Positions 28,101-43,100 of a stretch of 64,000 bases of DNA are shown piece by piece (position 1 is the stretch's first letter; every line of letters begins with the position of its first letter). Both the position numbers and the translations under genes were made by a program. This DNA comes from Hymenolepis diminuta (Eukaryota; Platyhelminthes; Cestoda; Cyclophyllidea; Hymenolepididae), in contig CAADRB010000044.1 of the NCBI GenBank assembly GCA_900708905.1, positions 726,463 to 790,462 on the forward strand, written 5' to 3'. Under the pieces are notes generated by a model. The model ran no database searches. It saw only the letters and a list, made by a program, of their open reading frames with translations, and had not been told where the DNA came from.

Positions 28101-31100
28101 ATAGACTTGGCCGGCCTCTAGAGGTTTATTGTCGAAGACCACGGCAGCATCCAAGTAAGCATTCGCAGCTACTGAGGTCTCATCCAACGATCCAACATCA
28201 TTCAAGAGCCAATTTTGTTGGGAATTAGCAGAGTACACTTTCCCTTTTACCATGCCTGGACTTCGTTTTACTCGTTTTGAATCAACATTATATGTTGGAG
28301 AGGTAGGAATAAGAGAGGTAACAACATTGTTTCCACCTAAAATAAAGTCTCTGGAACTTGTTCCTGCTGGTTCGAAGTAGTCTTGTGTGAAACGAGCTGC
28401 TATGTACCTCGTTTTGGTCGAGGGAAGCTTTCGTGAAGACGCAATTATCTGAAATGATAAAATTTCATTTAATTGCACTTTTAATAATGCAAAAAGCGTT
28501 AACCTAAAGGCCTTAAATTATTTGGGCCATCAAATGTGCCCTGAAACCCAGCAGTCCACTTGAACTTTAAGACATCCGCTTGCTATGGTTTTAATTTAAT
28601 TGAAGGGCATTTAAAATTAGCAAAGATGAATCGTAAATTGCGAAACGGTTGGTTCATTTGGTAATTTTTTAAAATTCATTTCGTAAACTTTAACAGCGAC
28701 TGGTATTAGGCAAATTAGCACTTATCAGAAATCAGTAAACGTGAAAAATGATCCAGCATAAAAATGAACTTAACCGCTAAATTAATGGTTAAGAATTAAA
28801 ATCAGCATTAGATCGGACAGAAACAAGTGTCTACTTAAAGGTTCATGGATTCAAACAACCAGAGTTCAAATAAATAATGGTGAGTTTTATTATGCTAGCC
28901 CTTACCATTGTTCTAGTATCAAGACTATTAGAAGAAAATAGACAGTGAAATGTTGTGACCAACCATTTCCAATCAATTAACTGTTCACTAAGCACTGGAC
29001 ATCGTTAACATGAATTTTATCAGCAATCCAGGAGCAATTTATGAAATTTGAAACATGGGAAATGAAGTAGCAGACTACCTAACAAATAACGCAAAACCAA
29101 ATCCAAAATAAAAAGAAGTCAGATTCTTTTTGTCAGATAAAATGAATAAATTTTATCAATTTAACCATTAACAATTTACAAATTAACAATTTATTGTCAA
29201 TTATTCATCAAATTTACATATTTGTTAAAATTCGTCAAGTCACATGACCGTTGCTTTGCTTAATTTTGAGTAAATTGTGGTAGTTAGCTTAATCTCTTGT
29301 CATTATTGAGTTCTGGTTTTTGTAAGCTAATTTGGGAGGCTAATTATAGCACTTTTGATACCCCGACTTTTATTCAGTCTTCGCCTCCTATTGGACTGTG
29401 TCCATTTTCAAATATTTTCCCAAGATCAAAAATCACATTTTACCTTCCTGCGGATTATATAGTAAAATATAACAAACCACACATAAGATTGGAATTTCAA
29501 TTTCACTTCCATATTGAGCCTTTTTAAAAAGAAGACATATAATTAAGATAAAACCATCATCTCCTCATTCCACGTTGTCATGATAACGAGGTTTGCTTGT
29601 CAATGAAAAAGAAGGAATGCTTATATCATGCCTGTATTATATCATTGTGTCATTCCTTGCTGCTGAGTAAAATGAATTAGCTAGAAAGGACGTGTTTTAA
29701 ATTCGATGATTCAATACATTAGTAAAATGTTGAGAAAACACAATAGGTGTAAGAATGAAAATTACTCTCCCTCTCTTCTCCCCTCCTCCCATTTTGTTTA
29801 TGGGAATGCAAAGTGGTGCAATGAATTACGAGGAGGATAAGTGAGAGTTTACATGGTCGGAATTTGGGTCTTCATAAACAATTAAGACTAATGTAAGTGG
29901 GAGAATATATTTTGTTAACATCCAAATTAAATTAATGATAAAATATTATTTAAAAAAATCAGATTACAGCAAAAATCTACATAAGATTACTGAGATCAAA
30001 AGATGGATTCTTTCACTAGCTCGAAAATTTAATCATTAAATAGTTTGTTTATATTTAACCCAATTGATCAGGAGTATATGATGGGTTTTAATACTCTTAT
30101 CAGCTAATTTGATGCCTTCTTAACACCAGTACTTTTGGGATCAGTTACTTAAGTTCGGCTGAAGCTGTTGTGGTTCTTCATTTCACCTGGATCACAATAT
30201 ATTATATTGCTCCAATTAGTCGATATCAGGTCTTTGGAATTCGTTTGCTAATCTTCACCTCTAAACGCCCTGCTTCCATTGTCTATCTTCTTACGCACTC
30301 TCGCCCAACTTGTCGTTAATTTTTAGTCACGCATTGCAAATCCCCCATTGTGTACCACGAGTGCAAATGCTGCATCCATCTCCCTCCTATGATTTATTAA
30401 CCTTTCCTACCTCATGAGAGTCATCTGGTATAAAACAATCAATTGAGACCCTACATGAAAACTCGTTCACTCCATTGACTCCGGTCTTGTCCAAGCGAGA
30501 GTATTTTTTCCTAGTGTAACAAATATAAGTTAATTCCCACTAACCTTTCTCTCATGCGAGTAACCATTTTAGGGACTATAGGTTGAAAATTGACAGTCTA
30601 CGCCAGTTTCCAATTTTCAGATCTTGTATTCATTTGTATTTTCACAACCGCGCATTTAAAAAAACCACTTCTGGTCTTTTTGAAAGTAGGTGAACTTGGG
30701 ATGAGCCTATTCAAAGAAACGTGCCAAAACGCCGTCATATTTTAAGACACTTTACCAAACCATATATACTGGAACGACATTCGAAAAAGCAAAACTGAGA
30801 CTTTTAAACAATGTAGTTGCTACTAAAGCACGTAGGAGATTCAAGTTTTGGAGAGATTATAGTCAATAACACTGGCAAGCTGAATACAAAGTTTAAGTGT
30901 GTAGATTGATACATTAACCTATTTTAGGTATGAGACATTTACTGGGTAGTAATCAGACTTATCTTAATTTAAAAACCTTAATCCCCTATCCCAAACTTCT
31001 AGATTATCACATGATCGTCGGGGAAAAGATTCCTACAAAGTAAGATTGTTCTCATTAAGTGATCTTTCCTTATATAGCCTTTACAGGGACTAGGTGATCG

Positions 31101-34100
31101 TTAAACGTGTGCCGCCGTCAAGTGTGTTGTATCAAATTGAGATATACTCAGAACAAGTGAATTGATTCATCGATATTCACGTTCAAACCTAATTTTTGTC
31201 AACAATGAAAAGATTTCAAGGTAGACTGCTTAGTATTCATAAGCCTCCATATGTGTTCTTAACGTTAGTTTTCAACCCACCAACTATGATCCAAACACAA
31301 GTGCAGCTGATTAAAATTATAAACTACGAAGCTTGCGTGCTGGAGGTGGCCTAGCGATCAACTTACACACTTGTTAATTCAGAGCTCAAGGATGTGAAAC
31401 TCATCGGAGAAAATTCAATGAACCTAATGGCTACAAGTAACCAATTAGGGAACAGGAAAGGGCAAATTTCCCGTTGGGAGATTTCAGATCGCCATTAATT
31501 TGCTCGAAGTTCTTAACCTTTCCACTCAATGTTATTATTTTTTTAATACTAGCGCACACGTCCTCTAATTCAGAGATCATGAGATCGGTCGTCTAGTAAT
31601 GTGGATGACCAAATGCATCGACCACCTTTGATCCGTAAGTATAGTGGTAGGAAGTTCGGTTCACAACAGAGTAGCTCCCTATCCAAGTTAAATGTTGTTA
31701 CCACTTTCATTAAAGTTAGATGGAGCATCTTAACCAATTTAAATGGATGAAATTCATTCCCCGGTCATATAGATTTAATTAAGCGTTGAATAATTCTGAA
31801 ATATTACAATACTTAATTTTCAAACAGTGTAGGTATTACGGAAAATGTCAGGGCTGACACGATCCTCATCGCACGTTGACGGATTTCTGATAGGTCCGCC
31901 ACTTGGATTTATTTTCTACTCAACACACTGAATTATTTTATTTAATTTTTTTTACATTTCTCTTGCCAGAAATCACATCTGTTTAAAGTGGTGAAATCTC
32001 GGATTTTTGAACCCAATTATAGGATCTACCTATTGATGATTCACGATATGTAATTGTGGCATCCGAGGTCTCAACGCTGGACCACATGATAAAATTCCTT
32101 TGAGACACGGCGACTTGGATATGAGTGACTTCGCTGTCGTCAAGTTTGACTGTCTAATATCAATTGTGATTCATATCATGTAATCTGATATGGACGTGTT
32201 CCCTCCAGGGTCTTTGGGTCCTTCACATGTAGTATCAAATACGTTACGGTAATAAGCCTAAGATTATTTGAATTCAGAAAAATTATAGTTGTGATATTTC
32301 TTTCTTTAAAGAAATTGTTGAGTGCCGTAGTATATATGCTATTCATGCTATGCTAATCGAAATTAATATTCATGTCATGGGATCAAAAATTATAATAAGG
32401 CGTAAGCGGTCTCCTTACCCTTTTGACGGTTAATCTGGACGGAATACTCACTCAATAGCTTCATTTTTGCATCTAACAATAAATCGTATCAATAGGTGCT
32501 TACAAATAAACTAATTTCAGTTAAAAGATTACATGACTGGAGGAGTACCTTACTGTAGCTTTCTTTCTATTTGATATAAGATCAGTAGGCATCGAACTTT
32601 ATTGTTACAGTGTTGCACTAGCTATAGTAACATTTTCACAGAACGAAAATTAGAATATTTACCTCATCAACAGTGAGCATATCCAAAGGAGCTGAGGTGA
32701 GATGCCAGGGACTGACCATCATGTAGTACTGTCGAATCTTTCCCAGTCGTTCACTCACTCGGAACACCTTCATGTTGACTTGTCTCCGATCTTCTAATGC
32801 AGATATTGGCAAGGGAGCTGCTACTTTTTCAGGTTCTGTAATGAAAAAGAAGACTATATTTCAAGATTTCGGTGGATTTTGCCTATTCTTATTATTACAC
32901 AGCCCAGTGGATTTGCACTGATGAGAATCGAATCCTTGACCTCTGACTTAGAAGTGTCTGCAATTACTAAGCAAATGAAGTACACATTTTATTACTGATG
33001 CCTCTAGAAAACGCAAATGATTCAAATCCATTAAAAGACTGCATTGAATACTAATTATTCAAGAAAGGAGAGTGAAATCATTATAGGATTCAAATTCTTA
33101 GCAGATAGAATGTGGATGAAAGCAGTCTTATAAATAGCACGTTCTAATTAAGATACATTCCAGCTTGACACGTTTCGTTTACCCATCAGACGTCTCTTTG
33201 CTGCTTTTTTCACTCACATTCAGTCAACCAAAACAAAGAACATTTAGGCAATCTAGCCTGTCTTTTCAACATCCACGCCCCAACAAAATTTTCTACAAAA
33301 ATCCTGCTCCGTCAGTTATTCAACCCACTGATTTTGGCAAAGCATTTGTCCACATTTCCAAGTATTCAATAGACTCCTAAATTTGATTGGTATTCTAATA
33401 TTTCAGCAATATCCTAGCCAACATTACTCAGTAATTTTGATTGACGGTTTGCGAAGTAAGAACAATTTTGATTTGTATTTTCAAAAAGGTATAAATTACT
33501 GGTAAAGAATTTGCCCATTTGAAACCATTAGCCAAGGACATGGTAGATTTTAATTCCCGTTATTGGAAAACAAATGGCTGAATGGTTGCACAAATAGGTT
33601 AAAACACACACAAAAAAATCATGAACATTAGGCAAATAAATATAAAGTTTTTTTCACGCCCGACTTACTCTGCATTTCAGTGTGACAACTTGTTGTTTCC
33701 CAGTTGATTTCAAGGTTCAAACCCGTTTCATAGTGGGCATTGACACGAATGTCATAGATGGTATTTGGCTCAAGGTCTTTTACAACATAGTCGTAACCGT
33801 CTTGTGATGCAAAGTATGCTTGTCTTGCGCTTCGAGGGTCAAATGTCTGTGCTCTCATTACGCCCGATTCGTCAGCGTATTCCTTTGAACCAGAGGCACG
33901 AATCTAAGTGGAAATGAAGACGTTTAGCCAGTAATAGGAATTAGTTAACGGGGGTAGCAGAATGTGAGTTTCTCATTCTGAATTGCTCAAATGCATCCTT
34001 CCTATACTCAAATACTTTCCTTTAATAAACGTTGGAATTTCTTATTCCTAAAATCAGAAAACATCGCATTCCGGTGGAGTGTTTTTAAGAGAGCTGCTGT

Positions 34101-37100
34101 GAATTTCAACCGAGAAAATTTCGACATAGATAAAGGCTGAAATCCTAATACATTTGTTCCAGATTTCGCATTTAAAAATCACCATCATCGTGTTCAATGG
34201 ATAATAGATTGAAAGAAGACCGATTAAACTATCCTCCTAAAGCGGAATCCAAAGGCTTTTGATTGGGCATAAAACGATAACTTAGCCACAATTTAACAGA
34301 CAAGCTGCCAATCTACCCATTGGCTGAAATTTCGGTACTTCACTATTTACAAACCGCATTTTCAATCATTTCATGCTCCCCTGACCAGCTGCTAATTCAC
34401 ACAATTAGTCATCCGTATGACGGATGAGTCATATTATTAGCAAGTTGAACTGGGAAATGCAAAGACGCTTTACTGTCATCTGCATGAGTTAACAAGGCTG
34501 TAATTCTCTCACTAATTCATATTTTATATAAAGACATTGGAAGTAATGAAAATATGGATGTGTGCAAGGTTACTTCCGCCAGGCATTCTCAAACATGTTA
34601 TCATTCTCAAGCATTAAATTCACTCTCATCTCAGGCGATTTCTCTCGCTTATCTGCTCTTCTCACCCGCTCACACTATCACTTCTCCCACACCATTCTTA
34701 TGCAGTCTGAAATCCTCATTCCTGATTTAATCACCCAACACTGATACTGTGGCATAACTCCCGAGCGTGTGTGACTTAGGAGAATAGGAGAGTGAGTAGG
34801 GAAAGATAGAGGTGAAAAAGTAGGCTGGGAGGACGGGATGCCTGTCCGTTGCATGTCCGGTCACAACACCCACACCGTTGTAACAGGGGCGGCGAAACAT
34901 ACAGTGGCTAAATTCCAGCCGGCGAGAGAGAAAGAGAGTGGATAGGCTGATAGGTAAAAGGGTTGGGATGGGGTGTGCACATGGGCGTTGACTTTAACAA
35001 CACGCCCGCTAGGGTACGCGCGTCCTCAATATAAGGTTACCTTAAAACCAGCATCTCTATTCGCACTACTTGAGAGCAAGATTGGGACTTACATTGAATG
35101 CCATCAGCCCCTTGGTATTTTGAGGTCTTTGCCAAGTTATTTTTGCACTATTGAGACCTGGAATGCAGAGAAGGCCTCTAACAGAGTAATCTGTTCCCCA
35201 AGTCGTCATCGTCGATTTGGCAATTGCAGGCGGATTACTCCATTCGCCATACTGACCATCGGGACCCTTTGATTTAACCCGAATGAAGTAGGGAGACTTA
35301 CTCTGTAGGTGGGATATTATGGCCATTTGGAAAGGTCCAACTTCGTACGTAGTCCAGCCAGAAGATTCATAGGGATTATCATTAGGAGCATAAAGAATTT
35401 GGAAGCCCTGAATGGCTGCCTGTCGATAATTTGTTCTTGAGGAAGACAATCGACCCACAGAGGTGTCCGTATCAGGCATTTTCCAGGTCACTTTGATTTG
35501 ATGCTGGTTAATTCGAATCGCCTGCACATCTACTGGTGGTGGAGGCCCTAGTGAAGTGGAAAACATAATACGATTTATTTATAATTATGCATGTTCATTC
35601 TGCGTCACATGAATCACAGTCACTGCAGATTTTTCTGTCATACATTCAGTTTATTTCTACCAAATGGAGTAATTTAGACGACTGACAGCCGATTTCAGCC
35701 GAATACTGTTAAAATGTTTCACAGTTTGATACAGTACCTCAAGTGCGTTGAATACTTATTTCATCTGGATGGTTGTATCGAAGATACCAGCTGGACATGA
35801 ATATGTATAATGATCAAAACAACAATTACTGAGGGCAAAAAATGTGAAATTTGAAGATTGCGGTTTAGAGACCCACTATGTCTATTTAGCTAGAGCTACA
35901 ATCATCGCCTTTTGGCCTTTGAAACCATAATGGCTTTGAAGTATTTAAGAACCTTCTGTTCGAATGGAGCTTTAAGGTGTACCTAATGCGACCTTATTAA
36001 CCCCAAATCAATAATCACAATCAAACATTTTTTTGCGTATTTAAAACTATTAATATGGTTCAGAACATAACGTAACATATCCGTTGGAAAAGATAAATGC
36101 TTCATTAGATGAGTACGAATCTAACTAGCTGTTAGCAAATATCTCAACAAGAGAAGTCGATAAATCGTACTACTCGGCAAAAATAGCATCACAAAACATT
36201 TTACTAGCATTATTAGGAAAGAATTGATTAAAATGTTCATTTAAGAAATCGAATAATGAATATGAGAAAATCTTGCTCAAATTTTGAAAAAAGATAGTAG
36301 GAATTGATATGTATACTATGAGAAAACTCTGCGCTTACATTGCAGGAAATTGAGAAAACATGATCCGCAGTTTTTGAAACGTTTATAAACTTGGGTTTTC
36401 TGGTCAGGAACAATTGGACAAATAAAAAATAGCAGTCATTAATCATTAATTTTCAAGAGCAGTCGAAATTCCATTTTGGGAAGGGTGATTTTTTTACTCT
36501 CTTTTTTCCTTACTACGTGAAAAATGTCAGTAATGAGACATACAAGAGAATTCGTCATTCTCTAAGCAGCATTTTCACCGAAAGCGTCAGCTGTTGTATA
36601 GTGTGAATTACAGGACACAACTCGGCGTTTTGTCTACTTTATTAGCACCTACAATCAGAGGCCTTTTTGTGACACACAGATATTCATTCATTGGTTTGAT
36701 AACCCGCATTTTGTGCTTAATATTAATACAGTGTGCCTCATCGCTGACAGTCACTAATATATTTCTGCTTCTGCTTTTCTGAGGTAAAGGATCCATCTTC
36801 TTAAGTTAGAAAAATCGATTTTCAATATATCAAAATGTGGACTGTTTAAATTATGAAGAGCCATAACTACCACGTAGAAACCTCAACAAAATTCAATCCT
36901 GTTTCGGAGATTTTGAACGGCAAAGAAACATCGAACTTTATTCAAGCTTCTTCGAGTTCTATAATTCCCCTTCATGACTTTAAAGGTGTCATTTTGACAC
37001 TGAAAGAAAATTTCTCTTTCTGTAAAAACAAGTAGATATTTATGCTAATTTTCGAGCATAAAAACAATATCTCTAGGACTTTTATTTCCTTCTCTAATTA

Positions 37101-40100
37101 ATAAAACTTAATACTACTGTAAAGAATTAATACATTTTTTAACAAAGTCCATTCAAGGTTACCTCTATTGGGTACTGGTATTATCTCTAAAACAACTATT
37201 CAACAGGCTGCTCTTGGGTATAAAAGAGGTAGATGTACTGTAATTACATAATCAAATTCATAATTTGACCCAACGATCAACCCTGAATATAGTGTGCGTG
37301 AATCATCTTCTGGAAAACCCAGAATCAAATTGCGAAGTTTGAACCTTCGAATATTGGACAGTGGTGCAAAGAAACTATAAAAGCAGATGAATTCCGAAGT
37401 CAAATGCAGTAAGGCTTGTCCCGACACTAATGCTCCTTTTCTACCCTAACCATCCCTTGTTCTACTGATTCTCCCATTAAATAACAATTGTGCACACTAG
37501 CTTTAAAATAGATAGTTTATGATAATGTACTCTATATCACAGTTGCTTGTGATAAATATCTTTTTCTGATGTTCTCAATGTTCTCTGCTTTAGATTGAAC
37601 AAAGGTCTACGACTTCATACAATACAATTTCTGAAAGCAATCAATCGAGTAATGGGTGGTGAATCTACATAAGAACACAGTACTACTAATACAGCTGGCT
37701 CGAGACAGGTATATAATACGATGAGTGAAAATCGCAGCTAATCAGAAATAACAGAAATGTACTCACAATACGTAAGCATAAAATTTTTCAAATCTGGGGG
37801 AAGCTTTCAAGAATATCCCCCCTGAACACATAATACAGTACAAATGCTCAGAGGATATTTAAATTTTACTGTGCTTTAAGCCATTATCCTTTGGGAATAT
37901 TACTCTAGCCCTGGGGAAAATTTTCAAGCTCACAAACACTTTTAAGGCTTCTATTCAATTAAGATAAACGACATAACAACTCTCAACGAACAAACCGTTA
38001 AAGAGGGGAATGAGAGCTATTCTATCACCTGACAGCCATGTAAATCCATTTGCCACCTCCATAAAAATGTCCTTCAAAAGGCGAAGGACAAAATCATTTT
38101 TTGACCAAGTCAATTAATTAAATAATCAGTATTAGCTTTACAGAAAATAGAGCCAAAATTCACGTCAAACCGGTTTGCAGAACTAACTACCAGTGAATAT
38201 TTAATATAACCAATTCCCTCTGGTAATAGGGAATATTTTCCCCTTGTCATATGTCTCAATACGTAGTGATTTGGATAGAAAAGTAGCAGAGAAAAGAGTA
38301 ATTAAATTAGTATAGAATAATCATAAGTACATCACCTTCAAATTAACAAAACACAAATCTTGTATCACTTCTTGTTAGATAAAATATCCCTTGGATATCC
38401 CAGCACCTAAATTTAAATAATTTCCATGACAGGATTGGAGCTATAAATACTTTGATGTAGGAGAAATAATGCTGACAAATGCGAACACAATTTGTAGAAT
38501 TGAAAATTCATTTAACAGCCCTTTAAACAAACGCCCACTAAAACACCTTTAAAACAGTAAATCAGATGATATTGTCTGAAACTTCGAACAAGTAGGAATT
38601 TCGGCCAAGGGTTAATACTGGTCTCTGGTACGAATTAATCCGAATGTACTCATTATCCTCAAGTTGAAAAATTGAAACACCTTCCTTCAGTGTGTTTAGG
38701 AAATACTAAATTGCGACGAAATATTTCAATCCACGTCTTACTTTGAATTGCTGAAAGTGTGCTTGAATCATGAAACCAATTACGCTCTAGTAAACTCTGT
38801 GTGCTTAAAATATCTTTGTCAGGCCCACCTGCCTGCTATTGATTGTAGGGAGATACAACTGAATTAAAGTGGCCAATCAATTAAATTATCTGATCAATAA
38901 GCTCTGAATGTTGCCGACATTGGCTCAATCAAGAGCTTAGGGGTAAATCATGAAAAATTAATTTTAGAACATTAAGTCATCACTCACTTCACTATGCCCA
39001 TCATGAGAAGAGGGGCAATTCAGTTCATCCAGAATTCGAATGAAGTATGATTCTTAATTACCTGAATTTATAAAGTTGTTTCAACTCGTTTTTCTGCTCT
39101 ATAACAATTTCGCTGTCCCCTCTGAGCATAGCATTTCTGATTCATAAACGTAACGCCAAACGAGATTTTGTGTAGTATAAGTTTCTCATCAGAATGATTC
39201 CTATTCTCTCCACCCATGATGAGTTTTGGTAAACACTTAAACACTGAAAACTTATGTGTGGTTTACAATGAGTATCGTAGTTCAATCATCATACATTCGA
39301 AAGTCATTGCCAGTCTGTAATAGTTTAAGATTTAAGAAGTTATCATTAAAAATTGCAATCGATCAATGCTACAGAAAATCCTGATAATCTTTCTCAAATC
39401 AAGATCATAAAACATAGATAAGATAAGGACACTTCTTTTCAAATTTGAGCTGGTCAACTCAAATTTAGCCCTCCCCTCCCCCTACCCCTCCCCCAAGTTT
39501 ATGGAACAATGATTATATAATCAGAAAAATATCAATGATCGCTTACTTTCACCAGCTGTCTGGAAATTATTTGAAGGTGACCAAGGCCCTGCTCCACCGG
39601 CATTACATGCGCGCACCATGAAGTGGTAGTACGCCTGGCTCCTGAGGTCTTTCGCGATGTACTTAAGCTGCTCGGGAATCAAAATAGTGTACATTTGCTC
39701 CGTCTCACTCTCCTCCCCGTACACGTAGAATCGAACGTAGTAGATGGTGAGGAGCCCGTTTCGAAGAAGAAGCGGTGGTGGTTCCCAGGTCACCTCAACC
39801 CAGGTAGCATTTATTGGTCGAAGCCGTACTTTGACTGGAAAACCTGAGGGATCTAGGCAACAATAACACTGAGTAATCACTTTGGCCTTTTACAGCGGTG
39901 CACACCCAGTGAGAGCATTGACTAACCTTAGTGGTTGAGTCTGGCTAATAAAGGGAATGACATAATTGGTTTCCTCACTAGAGATATTTAATGATGGTAT
40001 CTCTTAAACAGGATGAGCGCTGAAGAACGCTTTCCTAAATTAACTTGGGAATTGAAGTAAATTTGTCAGATAAAAGTTGGAGGTCCACATTACATCGATG

Positions 40101-43100
40101 CTATATTTGTTAAAGACAGGGGAAGGCAAAATTTGAAGAATACTTCTTTCAGAAATGTGTGATCCACTTGGCTTTAAATGTTCGAGGATAACAAATCTCA
40201 ATCTAGAAGTTTCGCACTTTATACAAGAACGAAGGTTTGCATCAATATGCATTTTCGCAATCGCACTTTACAAGCCATTTAATTAACATCCACATCATTC
40301 AAGTGCCAAATTGTAATATTTGAAGGAATTTTTCCTTTTTTATAACTTTAACAGTGGCCATAAGACGATGAATTTTATTAAACATATCAGATCTTTCGTC
40401 ATCGATACTTCGAAGCTGCGAAAATCCCAATCATCGGAGGAGAGAAGAGGATTAATTTTTATGAGTCCAATGTGAGATTTTGGTGATTCACTACTTTGAA
40501 AGTTTTCAGAGAAATTATCCCTTATGTTTCATCCTACAAAGGTGTCTTTAGAGCATTTTAAATATACCTCATACTCATAAATAAAACATATTTGATAAGT
40601 ATGCTCATTTTTAATGAATGATATTCTAAAGCAAGCACGATTGATTAATTAAATTCAATAAATAATTTGAGCGTAAAAACTAAAGAACCTTGATTTATAA
40701 TATTGAATTAATGGAAAAAAATCATGCAAATGCCATTTTCACAAAGTTCAATAAATTTAATTTAAGTTGTCATTAATCATATATTTTATTTAAATAATAG
40801 AATGTGAAATAATGCAAGTTAATGATAATTAAACTTACGGCTTTCCGGGGTAGTGACATTGATCCGCTCCGAGATCCCTTTCATGGTTGAATTGATAACA
40901 GTTATTTGAAATTCATACGTAATACCCAAACCTATGAAGTATTAAAGGAAATAATCTTAAAATCGAAAGGGAAATGACCTTTCTACGCGTAATTCAAATA
41001 ATACACTGTGGATTTCATCAAAAGCAAAAGAGAAAGCTATTAATAGCTTAATGCATCGCAGACATAAATACAAAATTAAATGAGCATTACCTGGTCAGTG
41101 CAGTTATAATAGCTCCGAATATCATATAGCATTCATTTTATTTCAGATTTAGCTTTTTTTTTTGCAAAATAATAAATCAAGAGAAGATAAAGGAAACTAA
41201 CGCAATAGCTAACTGAAACACGGGATGATTTACATTTCACCTTTAATTGCTTTTATATTCTAGTCTCTTACATAAAGGAAAGTCGAAGTTATCGCCTGAC
41301 AGTATAATTTGTAATGAATTTGTGAACATACAATATATGGCCGATTTAACCAAAATCCAGAATTTCAGTAGTAGTTACTCATCCGGAATGGATCTTGCGC
41401 GATAATTAGATGAAATTATTAATTTTACATAATTACATTTACGTCATCTAACGTCAATTGTTTAGCATGTACCAATATATTAGCCCCTATAAAGTTATAA
41501 ATCTAAAATACGTACAAAGTATTAAAGAAGGCTTATTATCGATCGGGAATTGGGACAATGAAGCGATTATTGACACAGTTACATTTACAATAAAATGAGG
41601 AACATAATTCTAGACATGAAAAGGGAAATTAATTATTTCACTTCTGTAGCGTTTGTTAACTGTCCCTTTCATAATGATTCTGCATTAACCATAAGCGGTC
41701 TAATTATGAATCGAGCGACTAGATATTAAATTATTGATCTTGAAAGATCAGTAATTAGGAAATTAAATTAGGCTCAACAGCTAGCATACTAGGCCGACTA
41801 CTGATGAAAACAACCTTCATCACGCGAGAACACTTTTTGAATGATAAAAGCAGACAGGAGAGAGCATCCGCCTTTACGTTTAGCTGATTGGGAAACCCAA
41901 TCTCTTTCCTCCGATAGTGAATTCATCCCTACTAATTAAAATATATGCTGCTCAGTTGCCCGGAAACAGAGCTGAAATTAATTCTCATTTTGAGCGAGAA
42001 ATTCACCAATTGACAAGCTGTTTAACTCTTATTTCAATTCAAGACCTCTGTTTTAATAAGCCTAATTATTCTTGACTGGATGGTTTAAATTGAATTAACG
42101 GAACTAAAGTATTGTCTTTGTTCCTATGCACTCATTTATCATACTGGTGGGAGAATTTTTACGTTCCTCTTCGTCCAAATATTAATAAACAGGCAATTAT
42201 TTTGCGATTAACTTGCCTAAATCGTCCCTTTCCGTAGAAGTAAAAGATTCTGTTGAAACATTGGCTAGAACTCGAGTTCCTTCAACCCAACCTCCAGCTT
42301 GTTTGGCTTCAATAACTGAAACATATTCTCCACTTCCAGGAACTCGAGCTTCCGTTGCAATTAAGGGCAACTTGACTGGTCTGGCGCTGACCTATTGATA
42401 AATAGTATATATTAATTGGTATAAAACTTCTTCATAGTTAATAATTATATGTGTAATTGTAATTCATTTATAAAAAAGAAATAAATAAATTGTAAATAGC
42501 AGAAACAGAGAAATAGAAATATATTCCGGTTAGAGATGTTAAGATGATAAGAACCGTTCACATGAGCAAATCATGGGAAAATCCACAACGGAATTATTTT
42601 CCTTTCTTAAAAAAGCACAAGCTGAAAAAGACAAAAAAAATCAACACTCGATTTCCGGTTACATTTCTAAAAAAAATTTATTTTTTATTTTTTGAAAATA
42701 GACATTTTACAAAACAGTTATTAATCATTCGATGACAGGAGAAAAACGAAAGTCTAACTGAACGAAACATATTAAGACATGATGAATCTGCCGATAAAGA
42801 GGTACCAGTCGCAACGGAGATAAAAGAAAGCATTATTTAAAAGCCGAAATAACCAAATTTCACTTTTCCTTCATTCAGTAGATGTAATATTGAAAGCAAC
42901 ATGTCTCCTTCCCAAATAGTGCGTTTGATACGACCTTTAAATTAAGTGGACTATAGAAGCAGAAAGGTGTAGTACTTCCTTTGATAAACTCTTCTAGGGC
43001 TTCTTCCTTTGTTACAACTTATCTCCATTCGTAAAGGTTAAAAACCAACCAAATCTGCTTTAAACGATGCATTTAGCAGCTAAAATGCATTAAAGTTAGC

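Larger units (their letters stand above)
28449..32662 (-). other. intron 8 of LAR
   Basis: A 4.2 kb intron. It holds a family B repeat (28940-29060) and tRNA-like repeats around 31330-31660. A TATA-like GGTATAAAACAATC near 30430 could be part of an old LTR. Otherwise AT-rich and featureless. Confidence 0.6.

Noticed and set aside
37200..37427. Minus-strand frame with [11 protein letters not shown], resembling an FN3 F strand, as an extra LAR exon
   Set aside because: The acceptor that fits the frame gives phase 0, but the intron is phase 1; the fitting phase has a stop. No Trp half of an FN3 was found nearby.
39623..39847. Plus-strand 74-codon open frame
   Set aside because: Antisense shadow of the FN7-like LAR exon.
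42213..42398. Plus-strand 61-codon open frame
   Set aside because: It is the antisense shadow of LAR exon 3.
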